The notes under the pieces: model-generated | Told to the model about the DNA's origin: nothing | The model's database searches: none | The model's input: only the letters and a program-made list of their open reading frames with translations | In this document: in pieces, positions 22,741 to 33,608 of the stretch | How positions within the stretch are numbered: position 1 is the first letter of the stretch | Layout of the letters: each line of letters starts with the position of its first letter | Assembly (NCBI RefSeq): GCF_000715075.1 | Contig: NC_134089.1 | Location: 71,530,697 to 71,594,696 of the forward strand | Reading direction: 5' to 3' | DNA: 64,000 nt | Source: Nicotiana tabacum | Lineage: Eukaryota; Streptophyta; Magnoliopsida; Solanales; Solanaceae | Position numbers and translations under genes: made by a program

Positions 22741-22959
22741 AAAGGAAGTTGCACCAAATGTTCGTAACAATCCTCTCCTAGATCACAGAGGTGAGGGAGT
22801 GAATGTGATAGAGACTAACAAAAAATGGGATCAAGAGGGGTCCATTGGACTCATTCGAGAGGGGGCGCTCCTAAAATATCTCCGGTCACCCTTACACCAG
22901 TTGCGGTATAGACCCAGGCACCATTTAAAGTCGAGGTAACTACACCCTTCACTATGATA

Positions 22960-24276
22960 GAAGCTCTCACACTATCTTACAAGTCTAATGTCGTCCCATG
23001 GGACTATGCTGCAGACTAGAACTGGTAGATTTTACACACCTGAGAATCTTGGAGGAACAAGCAAGGAAGATACATCTAAGCCACCTGTTATCGAGACCAG
23101 CGCTGATGATATTTGGAGGAAAATACATGCAAGGGAGTACTCTATTGTTGACCACTTGAACAAAACTCCTACTCAGATATCCATCTTATCACTGCTGCAA
23201 AACTCAGATGCACACAGGAACGCTTATATAAGTGAAGCTTATATACCCACCGTCATCACTAGTGGAGAGATGGCTAACATGGTGAGATAGGTATTGGAGA
23301 GCCACAAATAAATTTTCATGAAGATGAATTAGCACCAGAAGGATTGGGTCACAATAGGGCGTTGCACATAACGATGCAATTTGAAGATAAGTTCATCGCT
23401 AGGGTCTTGATAAATGGAGGTTCAAGTCTCAATATATGTCCATTGACCACTCTAAAGAGACTAGGTAAAGGCCTGCACGATATACAAATAGGAATCATGA
23501 ATGTGACAGTATTTGATGGATATTAGAGAGCCACCATTGCAGAAATCAACCTCAGTCTACAGATGGGTCTGACTTGGTTTGATGTCGAGTTTCATGTGCT
23601 AGGTATATTGCTACCTACAATATATTATTGGGACAATCCTGGATACATGCTGCTGGGGCAGTGGCTTCAACTCTGCACAAGGCTGTGAAGTTTGAGTGGA
23701 ATCATCAGGAGGTGATCATCCATGGAGATGGAAGTAACCCTATCAATACCAACCAGACCATCCAGTCATCGAAAATAGAAAAAGTTGGGTGTAGAAGCAT
23801 ACCATCACATTGAATGAGTCAACGCATTTGAAAAGGACCAATGGAGGAGAAACAAGATAGAATACATACTGTTGTGGATGGGGTACGAACCCGGCAAGGA
23901 TCTCGGCAAAAAGCTCCAAGGGATGATCAAACCCGTACAACCATAGTACCATGGCACGACTTTTGGACTTGGATATGAATACACATGGCAAGAATACCAG
24001 GATTGGTCACCACCATGGTGTGCTCCTTATTATTCACTGGAACAACGCGTACTACCTCTACACCAGACATTCCATCAAGCTGACATGATATGGGGATCTG
24101 AGGAAGATGAGGTTTTGGCTGTCATGAGAAAGTTGTTTCTAGATGAAGAAGACATGGACTACAGTGCAATAGTTGAGGAGGAGGAGGAAGACCTTACCAT
24201 TCAAACCATGGAAGAAGGAGCTATTCTCAAGAACTGGACCGCTACAACATCCCGGGCCCATAGAGTTCCTGGGTAG
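22960..24276 (+). pseudogene. Tat element protease and G-patch-like region
   Basis: After a linker (22988-23290), the protease segment at 23344-23526 reads RVLINGGSSLNICPLTTLKRL. The active-site Asp of the LIDGGS-type motif is Asn (23413-23415). The C-terminal protease region continues through stops to about 23680. Downstream (23840-24276) is a glycine-containing segment (YEPGKDLGKKLQGM, GTTFGLGY) like the G-patch region of Tat/Ogre polyproteins, then an acidic tail MDYSAIVEEEEEDL. With the Asp lost the protease should be inactive. Confidence 0.75.
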
Positions 24277-24279
24277 CTT

Positions 24280-24640
24280 AGCAAATTAGCATGAATTATT
24301 TTCAAATAGTTTTGAGCATTTAAGAACTTTTTTAGTATTGTGTTTTGAAATAATTACTCGAGCCATTGAGTTGTACTTATCTTTCTACATTCTTTTCAGC
24401 ATAATTATTATATATCCTGATAAACTCACGACTGTGAGATATAATGAGACAACACAACATAAGGACAATGATTCAGAGAATCTGGAAGATGATATACTAC
24501 CTGAGGAAATCATCAGAGAAGCATAGAACTTTGAAAAAACCGAAGTCTAATTTAGAGGAAAGTGAGGCCGTTAACTTTGGAGATTCTAAAACAGTCAAGG
24601 AAACACGTATAAGCATTCATCTATCACCGTCGGCAAAAGA
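24280..24640. other. Tat linker between protease and RT
   Basis: An acidic, poorly conserved linker with stops. It includes RISIHLSPSAKEEYIRF (about 24608-24660), which normally lies well upstream of the RT fingers. Confidence 0.5.
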
Positions 24641-25097
24641 AGAGTACATTAGATTTCCCACTGCCCAACATACACATACTGATTGACAACTGTGCCAAGC
24701 ATGAGCTCCAATCTTTTGTGGATTACTTCGCAGGATACCACCAGCTCTGGATGAATGAAGAGGATGCCGAAAAGACAGCCTTCATCACACCATGGGGAAT
24801 ATAATGTTACAAAATACTGCCGTTTGGCTTGAAGAATACTTGATCCACCTACATGAGAGCCATGAAGACCATTTTCCATGACATGATTCACAAGGAAATA
24901 GAGGTGTACGTGGATGATGTTATCATCAAATATAAACGGAGTTTGGACCACATAGTAGACCTGAGGAAATTCTTCGACCGACTTCAAATATACAATTTGA
25001 AGTTGAATCTTGAAAAATGTGCCTTCGGAGTCCTTGCGGGAAAGTTGTTAGGACTCATCGTCAGCCACTGAGGGATTAAGTTAGACCCATCAAAAAT
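24608..25097 (+). pseudogene. Tat element reverse transcriptase, internally deleted and cut
   Basis: RISIHLSPSAKEEYIRF runs directly into LPNIHILIDNCAKHELQSFVDYFAGYHQ. In relatives about 90 or more residues, with the N-terminal RT motifs, lie between these blocks, so this part is deleted near 24655. RT then continues with AEKTAFITPWG, a stop, LPFGLKN, YMRAMKTIFHDMI and the active site YVDD at 24907-24918. After CAFGVLAGKLLG and a stop, the gene is cut at LDPSKI by element G1. Catalytic YVDD is kept, but the domain is incomplete at both ends. Confidence 0.83.
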
Positions 25098-25827
25098 TGT
25101 TTACTGTGAAAATGGTAATAGTAATTAAATTTGATTAATGGTTCTAAAAATACTTGATCTATTTTTATGTTAGTTGTTAGGAAGTTGATGCTATGTGAAA
25201 GACTTAGAAACGAGATAAGAGCTTAGAAATGAGATGTTGATCAAAACGAATCGCTGTCAATTGGGGCCTCGAGCTTGCTTATTCGAGGGCCTTAGGGTCG
25301 AGTCTGATGCTCAGCTGAGAGCTATCGAAGGCAGTTGATGGTGACTAACAGTTATTAATAAATCAAGACGACTCTTTATGGCCAATAACAAGCAATAAAT
25401 GATGAACAATAAATAGAACACAATAAATATGAGCAATAAATGAAATAACGAGACCAACAGAATGTGTTAGAGAGCAGAGAGAATGTCCTAGTATATTTAG
25501 TATGGAGCAACAAATGCTTACAAAATGACAAGAATCCCCTTTATATTAGAGGGTGAATCCCAACATAGTAAAAGTGCATTTATTACAAAGATATGGAGAT
25601 GGGACACCTAGTTAATGCCACGATACAGGCTTAGACTAGCCTAACAGATTTTGTCGGCTCTAGCTTCACGCCTTGGGAACTCCCCATTTTCTTCCCATAA
25701 CCATCGGTCTCATACTGTCCCGAGGTCAAGCGTCAATGGCCCTCGAGGGATGAAACTCGACCGTGATTTCGAGCCTTCAAGGCATCATAACGATGGAAAA
25801 TTGAACCCTTCGATTTTATTGTATACA
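25098..25827 (+). repeat. 5' LTR of G1 (730 bp)
   Basis: TGTTTACTGTG ... TGTATACA, with a TATA-like TTTATATTA at 25540-25548. It aligns with the first 755 bp of G2 at both ends; similarity in the middle is patchy. Confidence 0.72.
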
Positions 25828-26416
25828 GATAGTCCCCGTGTTTCTTAGAGTAGAATGACAAGAAACGACCTTGATAACCATCTTTCTGAATTTCTTGCGA
25901 TAATGTTATAATAATGATGTCATACTCATGACATAGGCTTTTGTAATCGAATGTCTATGAATGAAAATTGTTTCCTCAATTTGTCTCTGATGTATACTAT
26001 TTTCCCTTTACATATGCTTGCGTAGAATCTGAGTGCATGACTCCATTGGTTGGTGCAAATATCGGGCCCAGGTTGGATTGATAAACTAGGGTCGTCGGGA
26101 CCCTGACTTTGAGTTGAATGAGGGTACAACTTCAAACCCCCAAATAGTGACTTAGCCTTTAGACCCTGTGATAATCTTCGAGGGGGGATTCACTTGGAAG
26201 CTTGATAATGGAGACTGCCTTTAGGCTTTCGAGAGCAGTCCCTGAGTAGGGGTTTGCTCGAGCCGTCTGGAAACTTGTCTTGAACTTAGTGTAGCTAGCC
26301 TTAAGGCGTTGTAGATAGATCCCGGATGAGGGACTACCGGGGTTTAGGTGGTACCCCTAGTCTAAGCCCATATGAGTGGAGTTTTAAATGCTTATTTTCT
26401 CCCTAAGAGGAGCCTT
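25828..26416. other. Leader of G1
   Basis: Untranslated leader starting GATAGTCCCCGTGTTTC. No primer site matching a tRNA I know and no coding frame is seen. Confidence 0.5.
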
Positions 26417-26655
26417 CGAAACCGGGTACCATCTCGAGTCTTGTAATGACGTCGATGGCCCCTTGGAGATATCCTCGAGATCGGGTACCATCTCGGGTCT
26501 GGCGATGATGCCAAAGGCTTCTTGGAGCATAACTTCTTTTTGATGGAGGTCTTCGAGATCGGGTACCATCTCGGGACTTGTAGTGATATTAATGGCTTCT
26601 TGGAGCCTTTCTTCTTTTTAGTGGAGGTCCTCGAGATCGGGTACCATCTCGGGAC
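26417..26655 (+). repeat. 78-bp tandem repeats with palindromic GAGATCGGGTACCATCTC
   Basis: Four copies of CGAGATCGGGTACCATCTCG start at about 26417 (diverged), 26476, 26554 and 26632. The last three are 78 bp apart. The core GAGATnGGTACCATCTC is nearly self-complementary. Part of the G1 leader; a degenerate counterpart may lie at 44110-44300 in G2. Confidence 0.75.
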
Positions 26656-26751
26656 TTGTTTGGTGTGGGGGTATCCGACCCTAAAACTTGATACGGCGTT
26701 CGTCAAATGGACGACACGGCTGCAAAGTGACCGAGGCGATCCTGCCGGCAC

Positions 26752-28703
26752 TGTTACATCCCGCGTTTTCATACGTTAAAAGCTTCGTCTTTAGTTGATT
26801 GACATAGACTCGGGGATGAGATTATCTTGAGGTTAACGTATTTACGCTATTTATAACAAGCGATAAAGAAGTGTCATGAAGGATAAAGGGGTACACGAAT
26901 TAAAGAAAATGAGTTTCGTTGAAAGTGGCAAATTTGAGATAAAAAACGAGTCGAGCGATAATACCCGATGATTATGAACTAGTGTCATTCAAGGTACCAT
27001 ACGACCACGGTAGTATAATGTATAACTTATATATAAAGTATATTAAAAATAAGTAGAATTTTAAGTAATTTAAGATAATTTTTAAATTATGCAGGTAATT
27101 GATTAATTACCGGGTAACAGGACATTACCCAATTAACTAATAAGTGGATAAAAATTTATAAAATATACCCATAAAAAATGTGGCAGAAAGCCACCATGAC
27201 AAAAAATGACTCATTAGTCATTATTGCCATGTGGCTAGCTATGGAAGTGTAACTAAAAAGCAAGACTTAAAGATAAGTCTCACCAAATAATGCTTGCTTA
27301 TAAGCATTTTTCTATGGGCCATTATATCATTTTATCAATTCCTTAGTTGAAGTTCAGAAGCCTTATGTCTTTATCTCCAAGGAAACGTTAAAGCATATTC
27401 AAATTTCGTTTCAAAAGAAAGGCTTCATTCAAAGCAATTTCGTCCAGAATTTCAATGAATTCAAAAGCCAAGTTTCGTTTATAAATTTTAAAGAAGCAAG
27501 AACAATTTCGTTCAAGGATTCAGAAAGCAGGAACTTAATCTGATTTTTTGAGTTCTAAGTTCAATCAATGAAGATTCTCCAGCGGAATATTATACGGAGT
27601 TTTGCCTGCTCCAGGTATGTTAAAGGCCATCCCTTTATTCTTTTGGCATGGTCCAAATTATACTGAAGAAACGAGCAAACACACAGTTTTCATAAATTAT
27701 TCTATTCATAGAAATACTAGGGGTGTCTATATTCTTGATTCCCCATGTGAATTGTTATTAAGTCTGTTCATGGGTCTCAGAATAATACGCAGTTGAAAAA
27801 ATTTATCCGGAAGGAATATTGAGATTTTTACGTATTTTTTCATGCATTTAACCCATTTATACATGTGCATTGATCCATGACTAGATGAAATTATATACGC
27901 GTATATATGTAAATATATGTATATGGGATATGAGAAAAGGTTAGGGCGTTATATACGCACCACCACCTGATTAGCTGGTATATGTTGATGATATTGCCCA
28001 TAGTGGCCGAGATGATATGTTGGGATGACCTCAATGGCTTGATGATATAATATACACCCATACCTATGCATGGCATGATATTTATTCGCACGTGCATGAC
28101 ATTATAAATGTTTTAGAATTTACAAAGTTATTCAGATTTAAAGACGTGTTTCTATATTCCATGTTTCATCTATGTCTTTTACATACGAATTTTCATGTCT
28201 TACATACTCAGTACATATTTCGTAATGACACCCTATTTCACGGGGCCTGCGTTTCATGCCCGCAGGTGCAGGTAGGCAACTTGACAGTCCCCCCTTTTTA
28301 GGATCCCTGATCAGTGAGAGTTGGCGTGCTCCACCCGATCCGAAGTTGCTTTTAATTTTGGTACGATTCGCTTATATATATGTATAGGTATGACGTGGCT
28401 TAGTCCCGTCGTTATACAGTTATGTTTCTATTAGAGGTTTGTAGACAGTATGTCTAGTTGGGTTGTATGTGGCCTTGTCGGCTTTCAGTTATGGATGTAT
28501 AGTTGTCTATAGCAGCCTTGCCGACTCGCCCACTGTATTGTGCATGTATACGTACATATGCCTGGTTGGCAGGTCTCCTTCATGTATGTTATTTTCGTAA
28601 TTCAGCAAATGTTATTCAGGTTTATATTTTGGATGTATGCTTAGGGGTGTTTGTTAGGTAGGACTCAGGCACCCGTCGTGGCCCATCGGTTTGGGTAGTG
28701 ACA
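26752..28703 (+). repeat. 5' LTR of chromovirus C (1952 bp)
   Basis: Starts TGTTACATCCCGCG and ends GGGTAGTGACA before the primer site. The F LTR on the minus strand starts TGTTACATCTTGCATTTTTC and also ends in GTGACA, so the two are related. Confidence 0.85.
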
Positions 28704-28707
28704 AAAG

Positions 28708-28719
28708 TGGTATCAGAGC
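28708..28719 (+). promoter_or_regulatory. Primer binding site (initiator tRNA-Met) of C
   Basis: TGGTATCAGAGC, a perfect plant initiator tRNA-Met PBS, 4 bases after the LTR. Confidence 0.9.
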
Positions 28720-28896
28720 AGTTCTGTCCTAGGGTTGTCTACAGATCGTGTCTAGTAGAGTCTTGTTTATGGGTGTGTTGTGCACCACACTTATAGACAG
28801 GAGGCTACATGACATATATGATGTTATCCTCTCTTCTTATCTTAGATCATGCGATATAAGAATTCTTGTTCCTAAGGATGTGTTACATTTTCAGTG

Positions 28897-29410
28897 ATGC
28901 CTCCAAAGACTACAACCGCTAGCATGGGGTAAAAAGGCTACGAAGGTATTAGAAAGATATAGAAGTTATACTATAGAGTCAGACCCATCGGAGATCATGG
29001 GTCCTATTGAGGAGGATCCATCCGAGGATCCGTATGAGTCATCCGTTAGAGTTATTTCGACCATTCCGGCAGCAGATGGGGTGAGAGGAGTTCCGACCAT
29101 ACCAAGGCCCTTAGTTTCATTATCATAGCCCGTTGATCATGGTATGAGGGGAGTAGTAAATGGATTCGCACAGTCGGTTTTCCCTCAGGCTCAAAGCTAT
29201 GTCAAGGTATTTGCGGACACCAGCTCTTCTGAGGTTCTAGATAGTCCACAGTCTTGGGAGTCCATCAATCAAGGTTCGCTGGTATATGTTATGGGATACA
29301 CAGAGGAAGAAGATAGTAGTCGGGCCAAGAGGAGGAAGGTAACTGATAAGGGCATGAAGATTCCGCTTCGAAGTGTGTCCGATCGAGGTTATTATATAGG
29401 ATTGGGCTAG
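28897..29410 (+). pseudogene. Gag remnant of chromovirus C
   Basis: MPPKTTTASMG then a stop opens the frame at 28897, as in Del/Tekay-type gags. An acidic stretch (PSEDPYESS) near 29020 and an open frame 29144-29410 follow (WESINQGSLVYVMGYTEEED, RAKRRK), which I do not recognise as gag core. No zinc knuckle or protease follows. Identity rests mainly on position. Confidence 0.5.
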
Positions 29411-29960
29411 GACCCTCTACTTTAGACTTCCTCCAAGTGTTAGTTTTTGGTTGATGAGTTCCATCTCTTCTTGGAATATTACCAAGTCAGGGTTCTAAAT
29501 ATTTTAGGTTGTTTTATGAGGACGTAGGGAGCCCCGTCCCGACTTGTATATATTATGGTTATGCCTACTTAGAGGTTTTACAGACATTATCCTGTATATA
29601 TTTTTGGGTATGACATGTCTACGGACTAGTCGACCTCTATATATATAAACCTTTTTGTAAATTAGTTATGCAAGTTATGTTTTAATATTGTTACCTATAT
29701 ATATGAATGTGGCCCGAAATGGGCCGTTATAGACTTGATAATAAACAAGGATAAGATACGTGGTGTTCGCTTGGGTAGGACTTGATATTATAATAGGTGT
29801 GGATTGATTGTAACATCAAGTGTAGATCAAAGATTGTTTGATTTCAGTTTCTAGGAGAGCTTGTTTTAGAATGAAAAAGTAATACCGCATCACCAAAAGG
29901 TAAATTTATCTCCTATATCAAGTCAAGGAAGATAATCATAAAGGACTATATTTATCACTA
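29411..29960. other. Non-coding stretch replacing gag-protease in C
   Basis: The gag C-terminus, zinc knuckle and protease would be expected here. Instead there is AT-rich sequence with TATATATA runs (29578, 29640, 29696) and CGTCCCGAC words reminiscent of gypsy LTRs. It may be a small LTR fragment; I cannot identify it. Confidence 0.45.
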
Positions 29961-29969
29961 AGTTCGGGT

Positions 29970-30840
29970 TTGGGATGTGGAAGTAGAGTTACCAACCATT
30001 CAGTCCTTTCCTGTAGTTAATGAGTTTCCCGATGTTTTTTCCCGATGAGCTTCCTGGTCTTCCGCTAGATCAAGAAATTGAGCTTATCATTGACCTACTA
30101 CCAGATACTCATCCAATATCTATTCCCCCTATAAAATGGCCCCCGCAGAGCTGAAAGAGTTAACGGAATAACTAAGGAGCTTTCTTAAAAAAGGTTTTAT
30201 CAGACCTAGTACATCACCGTAGGGAGCAATTGTGTTGTTTGTGAGAAAGAAGGATGGTTCCTTACGAATGTGTATTGATTATAGACAGTAGAATAAAGTG
30301 ACGATCAAGAACAAGTACCTCGTTCCCGAAGATTGATGGTTTATTTGATCACTTGCCAGGTGCCAAGTGTTTTTCAAAGAAAGACTTGAGGTCCGGGTAC
30401 CATCAGGTAAGGTTTAAGGAGGAAGATATCTCGAAGATAGCACTCCGGACTAGTTATGAGAACTTCGAGTTTCGTGTTATGTCGTTTGGTAGGACCAATG
30501 CCCCGCCGTATTCATGGATTTGATGAACTGTGTGTTCAGGCACTTTTCAGATCTGTTCGTAATTATATGTATCGATGATATATTGGTGTATTCTCGTTCA
30601 TAGGTGGAGCAAGCATATAATTTGCGTACTGTGTTCAGATTTCTACAAAAGGAGAAGTTGTATGAAAAATTCTCTAAATATGAATTCTAGTTGAACTTTG
30701 TATCCTTCCTTGGGCATATCATTTTGGGTAAAGGCATCTGGGTGAATACACAAAAGATTGGGACAGTAAAAACTCGACCTAGACCCCTGACACCGATAGA
30801 GGTTCATAGCTTCTCTATTTGACAGGTTATTACAGGAAAC
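29970..30840 (+). pseudogene. Reverse transcriptase of chromovirus C
   Basis: The protease-RT linker (FPVVNEFPDVF) leads into RT with [50 protein letters not shown] and the active site CIDD at 30568-30579 (both Asp kept), then FSKYEF and LGHII. At least five in-frame stops and several frameshifts. The Asp of CIDYR is kept. Non-functional. Confidence 0.83.
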
Positions 30841-30879
30841 CTGTAACGAAACTTTCTTCTTTTTTTAGCACCTTTACCA

Positions 30880-31320
30880 AAGTGGTATGTCGTGTTTCAT
30901 TTGATGTTCCAGAATAACATAAGGAAATCTATGGTGCAAGCAAGTTGAAGGAAGGTTGCGAATAAGTATAAATAGAGATGTGTGGGTCGCAAGTTAATGT
31001 ATGGTAGAGCGACAAGGTTTTAGGAAAATAGGAGGAAGGATAAGAAAAAGATAAGTAAAAAGGTGACGAGAATGGATAAGTCCTTGGGGTTAAGCTCATA
31101 AGAGAGCTGATGGTTTCTCTAAATTATAAAAAGGCTCAATAGCCTAAATGAACTCAGAGGAATCTACGACTAGTAACATTTGGAATAGATAAAATGCTGC
31201 CCTGGTAGTGGAATAAAGGCGTAATTGTGATAAATAAAGGATGAAGTTTGGGCCTTTGAAGAGGGGAATTTCATGAATTGTGAAGGATTAGAATACCCAT
31301 ATAAGTGAACTCAGTTTTAA
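30880..31320. other. Inserted sequence between RT and RNase H of C
   Basis: About 430 bp, purine-rich (for example AGGAGGAAGGATAAGAAAAAG near 31030), with no similarity to pol. Pol resumes at 31330-31350. No TIRs or LTR ends recognised. Confidence 0.5.
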
Positions 31321-31329
31321 TGGACCGAT

Positions 31330-31813
31330 GCTTGTGAACAGAGTTCTTAGGCATTGAAGGACAGATTAACTTCAGCATATGTTCTACCGCTCCCAGAAAG
31401 GACCGATGGTTATGTTATCTATTTTGACGCTTCAGGTGTTGGATTAGGTCATGTGCTGATGCAGCATGGTAAGGTTATAGCCTATGCTTCTATACAACTA
31501 AAAAAGCACGAAAAGAACTTCCCGACCCACGATTTAGAGTTAGTCCTGGTGATTCATGCACTAAAGATGTGAAGGTACTACTTGTATGGCATTCATGTTG
31601 ATATCTATGCGGATCATAAGAGCCTCCAGTATATCTTCAAAAACAGAATTGAATTTACGTCAAAAAAGATGGTTGGAGATACTTAAAGAGTATGACATTG
31701 ATATTTCATGCCATCCGGGGAAAGAAAACATAGTAACCGATGCCCTCAGCCGTAGATCTATGGGTAGCCTATCATATTTACAGCCAGAAAAAAAAGGGGA
31801 GAATAGCCCATGA
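31330..31813 (+). pseudogene. RNase H of chromovirus C
   Basis: [28 protein letters not shown] begins the RNase H domain with the catalytic Asp in FDAS. It continues with [24 protein letters not shown] (catalytic Glu region) and, after a TGA at about 31570 and a one-base shift near 31640, HPGKENIVTDALSRR (last catalytic Asp). Acidic residues are retained. Frame breaks make it a pseudogene. Confidence 0.83.
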
Positions 31814-33177
31814 GGTTCACCAGCTAGCTAGTCTTGGAGTTCGGTTACTAGACTCAGGTCATATTGGAATTTCTATTTAGGATACGACGACATCCTCGTT
31901 AGTAACTGAAGTAAAGGAACGCCAGTACGGGGATCCTTGGTTAGTTCATTATGGGGATACCACCCCTCAAAAGGAGAAGACAACATTTGAAATTATAGAA
32001 GATGGGGTCCTTAGATATCGAGGATGATTATGTGTCCCTAATGTTGCAGGGCTGCGTCGGCAGGTTATGGGAGAAACTCACTATCCTCGTTATACTATCC
32101 ATCAAGGAGACACAAAGATGTATCATGATATCAAGGGGGTATATTAGTGGGATGGAATGAAAAAGGATATAACAGAGTTTGTTGCTTTGTGCCCTAACTA
32201 TCAGCAGGTTAAGATTGAGCATCAATAGCTTGGTGGATTATTAAAAGTTATGGAGATTCTGGCTTGGAAGTGGGAAGTAATCATTATGGATTTCATCGTA
32301 AGCTTGCCTTGCACCCATCGTAAGTTCGACTTGATATGGGTGGTTGTTGATAGGCTTACAAAGTCGGCCTATTTCTATGCCCGTTAGGACTATATATTTT
32401 ACAGAGGATTTATTAAGGAGATAGTATGACTGCATGGTGTCCCTATATTTATTATCTCGGATAGATGAGCTCAATTTACCGCTAACTTCTAAAGGTCCTT
32501 CCAAAGGTGATTGAGGACTCAAGTAAGTCTTAATACAGAATTTCATCCCTAGATAGATGAATAGGATGATCATACTATTCAGAGACTTAAGGATATGTCA
32601 CAAGCTAGTGTGATAGACTTCAAAGGTAGCTGGGATGATCATCCGTTGCCTATTGAGTTCGCATATAATAATAGTTACCATGCTAGAATTCGGATGGCTC
32701 CATATAAAGCTCTTTACGGACGAAAGTGTAGGTCACCTTTAGGGTGGTTCAATGTTGGGGAAACTACGTTAGTAGGACCAGAATTGGTACAGCAGGCAAT
32801 TGAGAAAATTAAGCTTATACAGGAAAGGCTATTGGTAGCTCAAAGCCATCAGAAGGCTTATGCAGATAATTGACGACGAGACTTGGAATTTCAGGTAGAC
32901 GACTGGGCATTCCAAAAGGTATCACCGATGAAATGTGTTATGAGGTTCGGAAAGAAAGAAAAAAAAACTTAGCCCTTGGTACGTGGGACCATAAATGATC
33001 ATACGCAAAGTAAGCCATGTAGTATATGAATTAGACTTGACTTCGAACTTGGAGTCTGTGCATTCAGTCTTTCATGTGTCTATGCTCCGTAAGTGTATCG
33101 GAGATCCTTCCAGAATTGTGTTAGTTGACGACGTTTAGGTCACAGAGCAGCTATTATATGAAGAAACTCCCATTGCG
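31814..33177 (+). pseudogene. Integrase and C-terminal region of chromovirus C
   Basis: Zinc-binding N-terminus remnants (CPNYQQVKIEHQ) lie near 32190-32225 in a broken frame. The core follows with stops and a rearranged centre near 32300-32560. The downstream region 32595-32873 is open: IEFAYNNSYHARIRMAPYKALYGRKCRSPLGWF and VGPELVQQAIEKIKLIQERL. The GPY-like tail (VSPMKCVMRFGKK, VHVSMLRKCIGDPSRIV) runs through stops to LYEETPIA, where similarity ends abruptly. The chromodomain expected next is absent. Confidence 0.8.
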
Positions 33178-33600
33178 AGGGGTTCCCTTCAGTCCCCGTC
33201 TCTAGCCCCTGGGAGTTGTTATGAGTTTGAAGAGATGGGCCATATGTGTAGGCAATGTCCTCGTCGTCTTGCTAGTTCATCTCAGCAGAGGGGTCAATCA
33301 TTGGCTTCAACGCCAATTACTTCATCACCACCCACCCAGCCAGCTAGGGGTAGAGGTCAGTTAGCTAGAGGACGTCCTAGAGGGGGAGGTCGATCAGGTG
33401 GCGGTTAGGCCCGTTTCTATGCACTTACAACTAGACCCGATGCTATTGCTTCAGATGTTGTTATTACAGGTATTGTTTCAGTCTGCCACAGAGATGCCTC
33501 TATATTATTTGATCCTGGTTCCACATTTTCTTATGTGTCATCATACTTTGATCGTTAGTTGGGCATGCTCGTAAGTTTCTTGCTTCACCTGTTCGTGTAT
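33178..33600 (+). pseudogene. Gag C-terminus and protease start of D
   Basis: The zinc knuckle reads CYEFEEMGHMCRQC: the second Cys of C-X2-C-X4-H-X4-C is Phe. An Arg/Gly-rich tail (ARGRGQLARGRPRGGGRSGGG) precedes a TAG, then the protease with ASILFDPGSTFSYVSS (catalytic Asp kept). A TAG and a frameshift follow near 33557. Confidence 0.8.
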
Positions 33601-33608
33601 CTACCCCG

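Larger units (their letters stand above)
12887..25097 (+). mobile_element. Tat/Ogre-type Ty3/gypsy element, 5' part
   Basis: A very long 5' LTR (TGTTGA at 12887-12892, then 13781-18192), a primer site matching the tRNA-Arg type, an extra ORF before gag, gag, protease, a G-patch-like segment and RT give the Tat/Ogre layout. The RT is cut at 25098 by element G1. No RNase H, integrase or 3' LTR of this element is found; they were probably deleted. Left flank ATACT (12882-12886) is the expected 5-bp target, but its partner is lost. Confidence 0.88.
25098..26751 (+). mobile_element. Gag-only type LTR element G1, 5' fragment
   Basis: Begins TGTTTACTGTGAAAATGG inside the Tat RT and continues to 26751, where chromovirus C starts. 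It has an LTR (25098-25827) and leader with the same boundary (TATACA followed by GATAGTCCCCG) as element G2, so both are one family. No protein-coding part remains. Target duplication cannot be checked because the right end is gone. Confidence 0.75.
26752..33177 (+). mobile_element. Chromovirus C (Ty3/gypsy), lacking 3' end
   Basis: 5' LTR 26752-28703, tRNA-Met primer site, gag remnant, RT, RNase H, integrase and the start of the C-terminal region, where it joins element D at 33177/33178. It sits in G1 (left flank GGCAC). Heavily decayed: the gag zinc knuckle and protease are missing and a 0.4-kb stretch of unknown origin splits RT from RNase H. Its LTR is of the same broad family as that of F. 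Confidence 0.85.

Noticed and set aside
26392..26772. Minus-strand 126-codon frame with repeated RWYPISRTS-like peptides
   Set aside because: It is the translation of the 78-bp non-coding leader repeats (78 is divisible by three), not a real gene.
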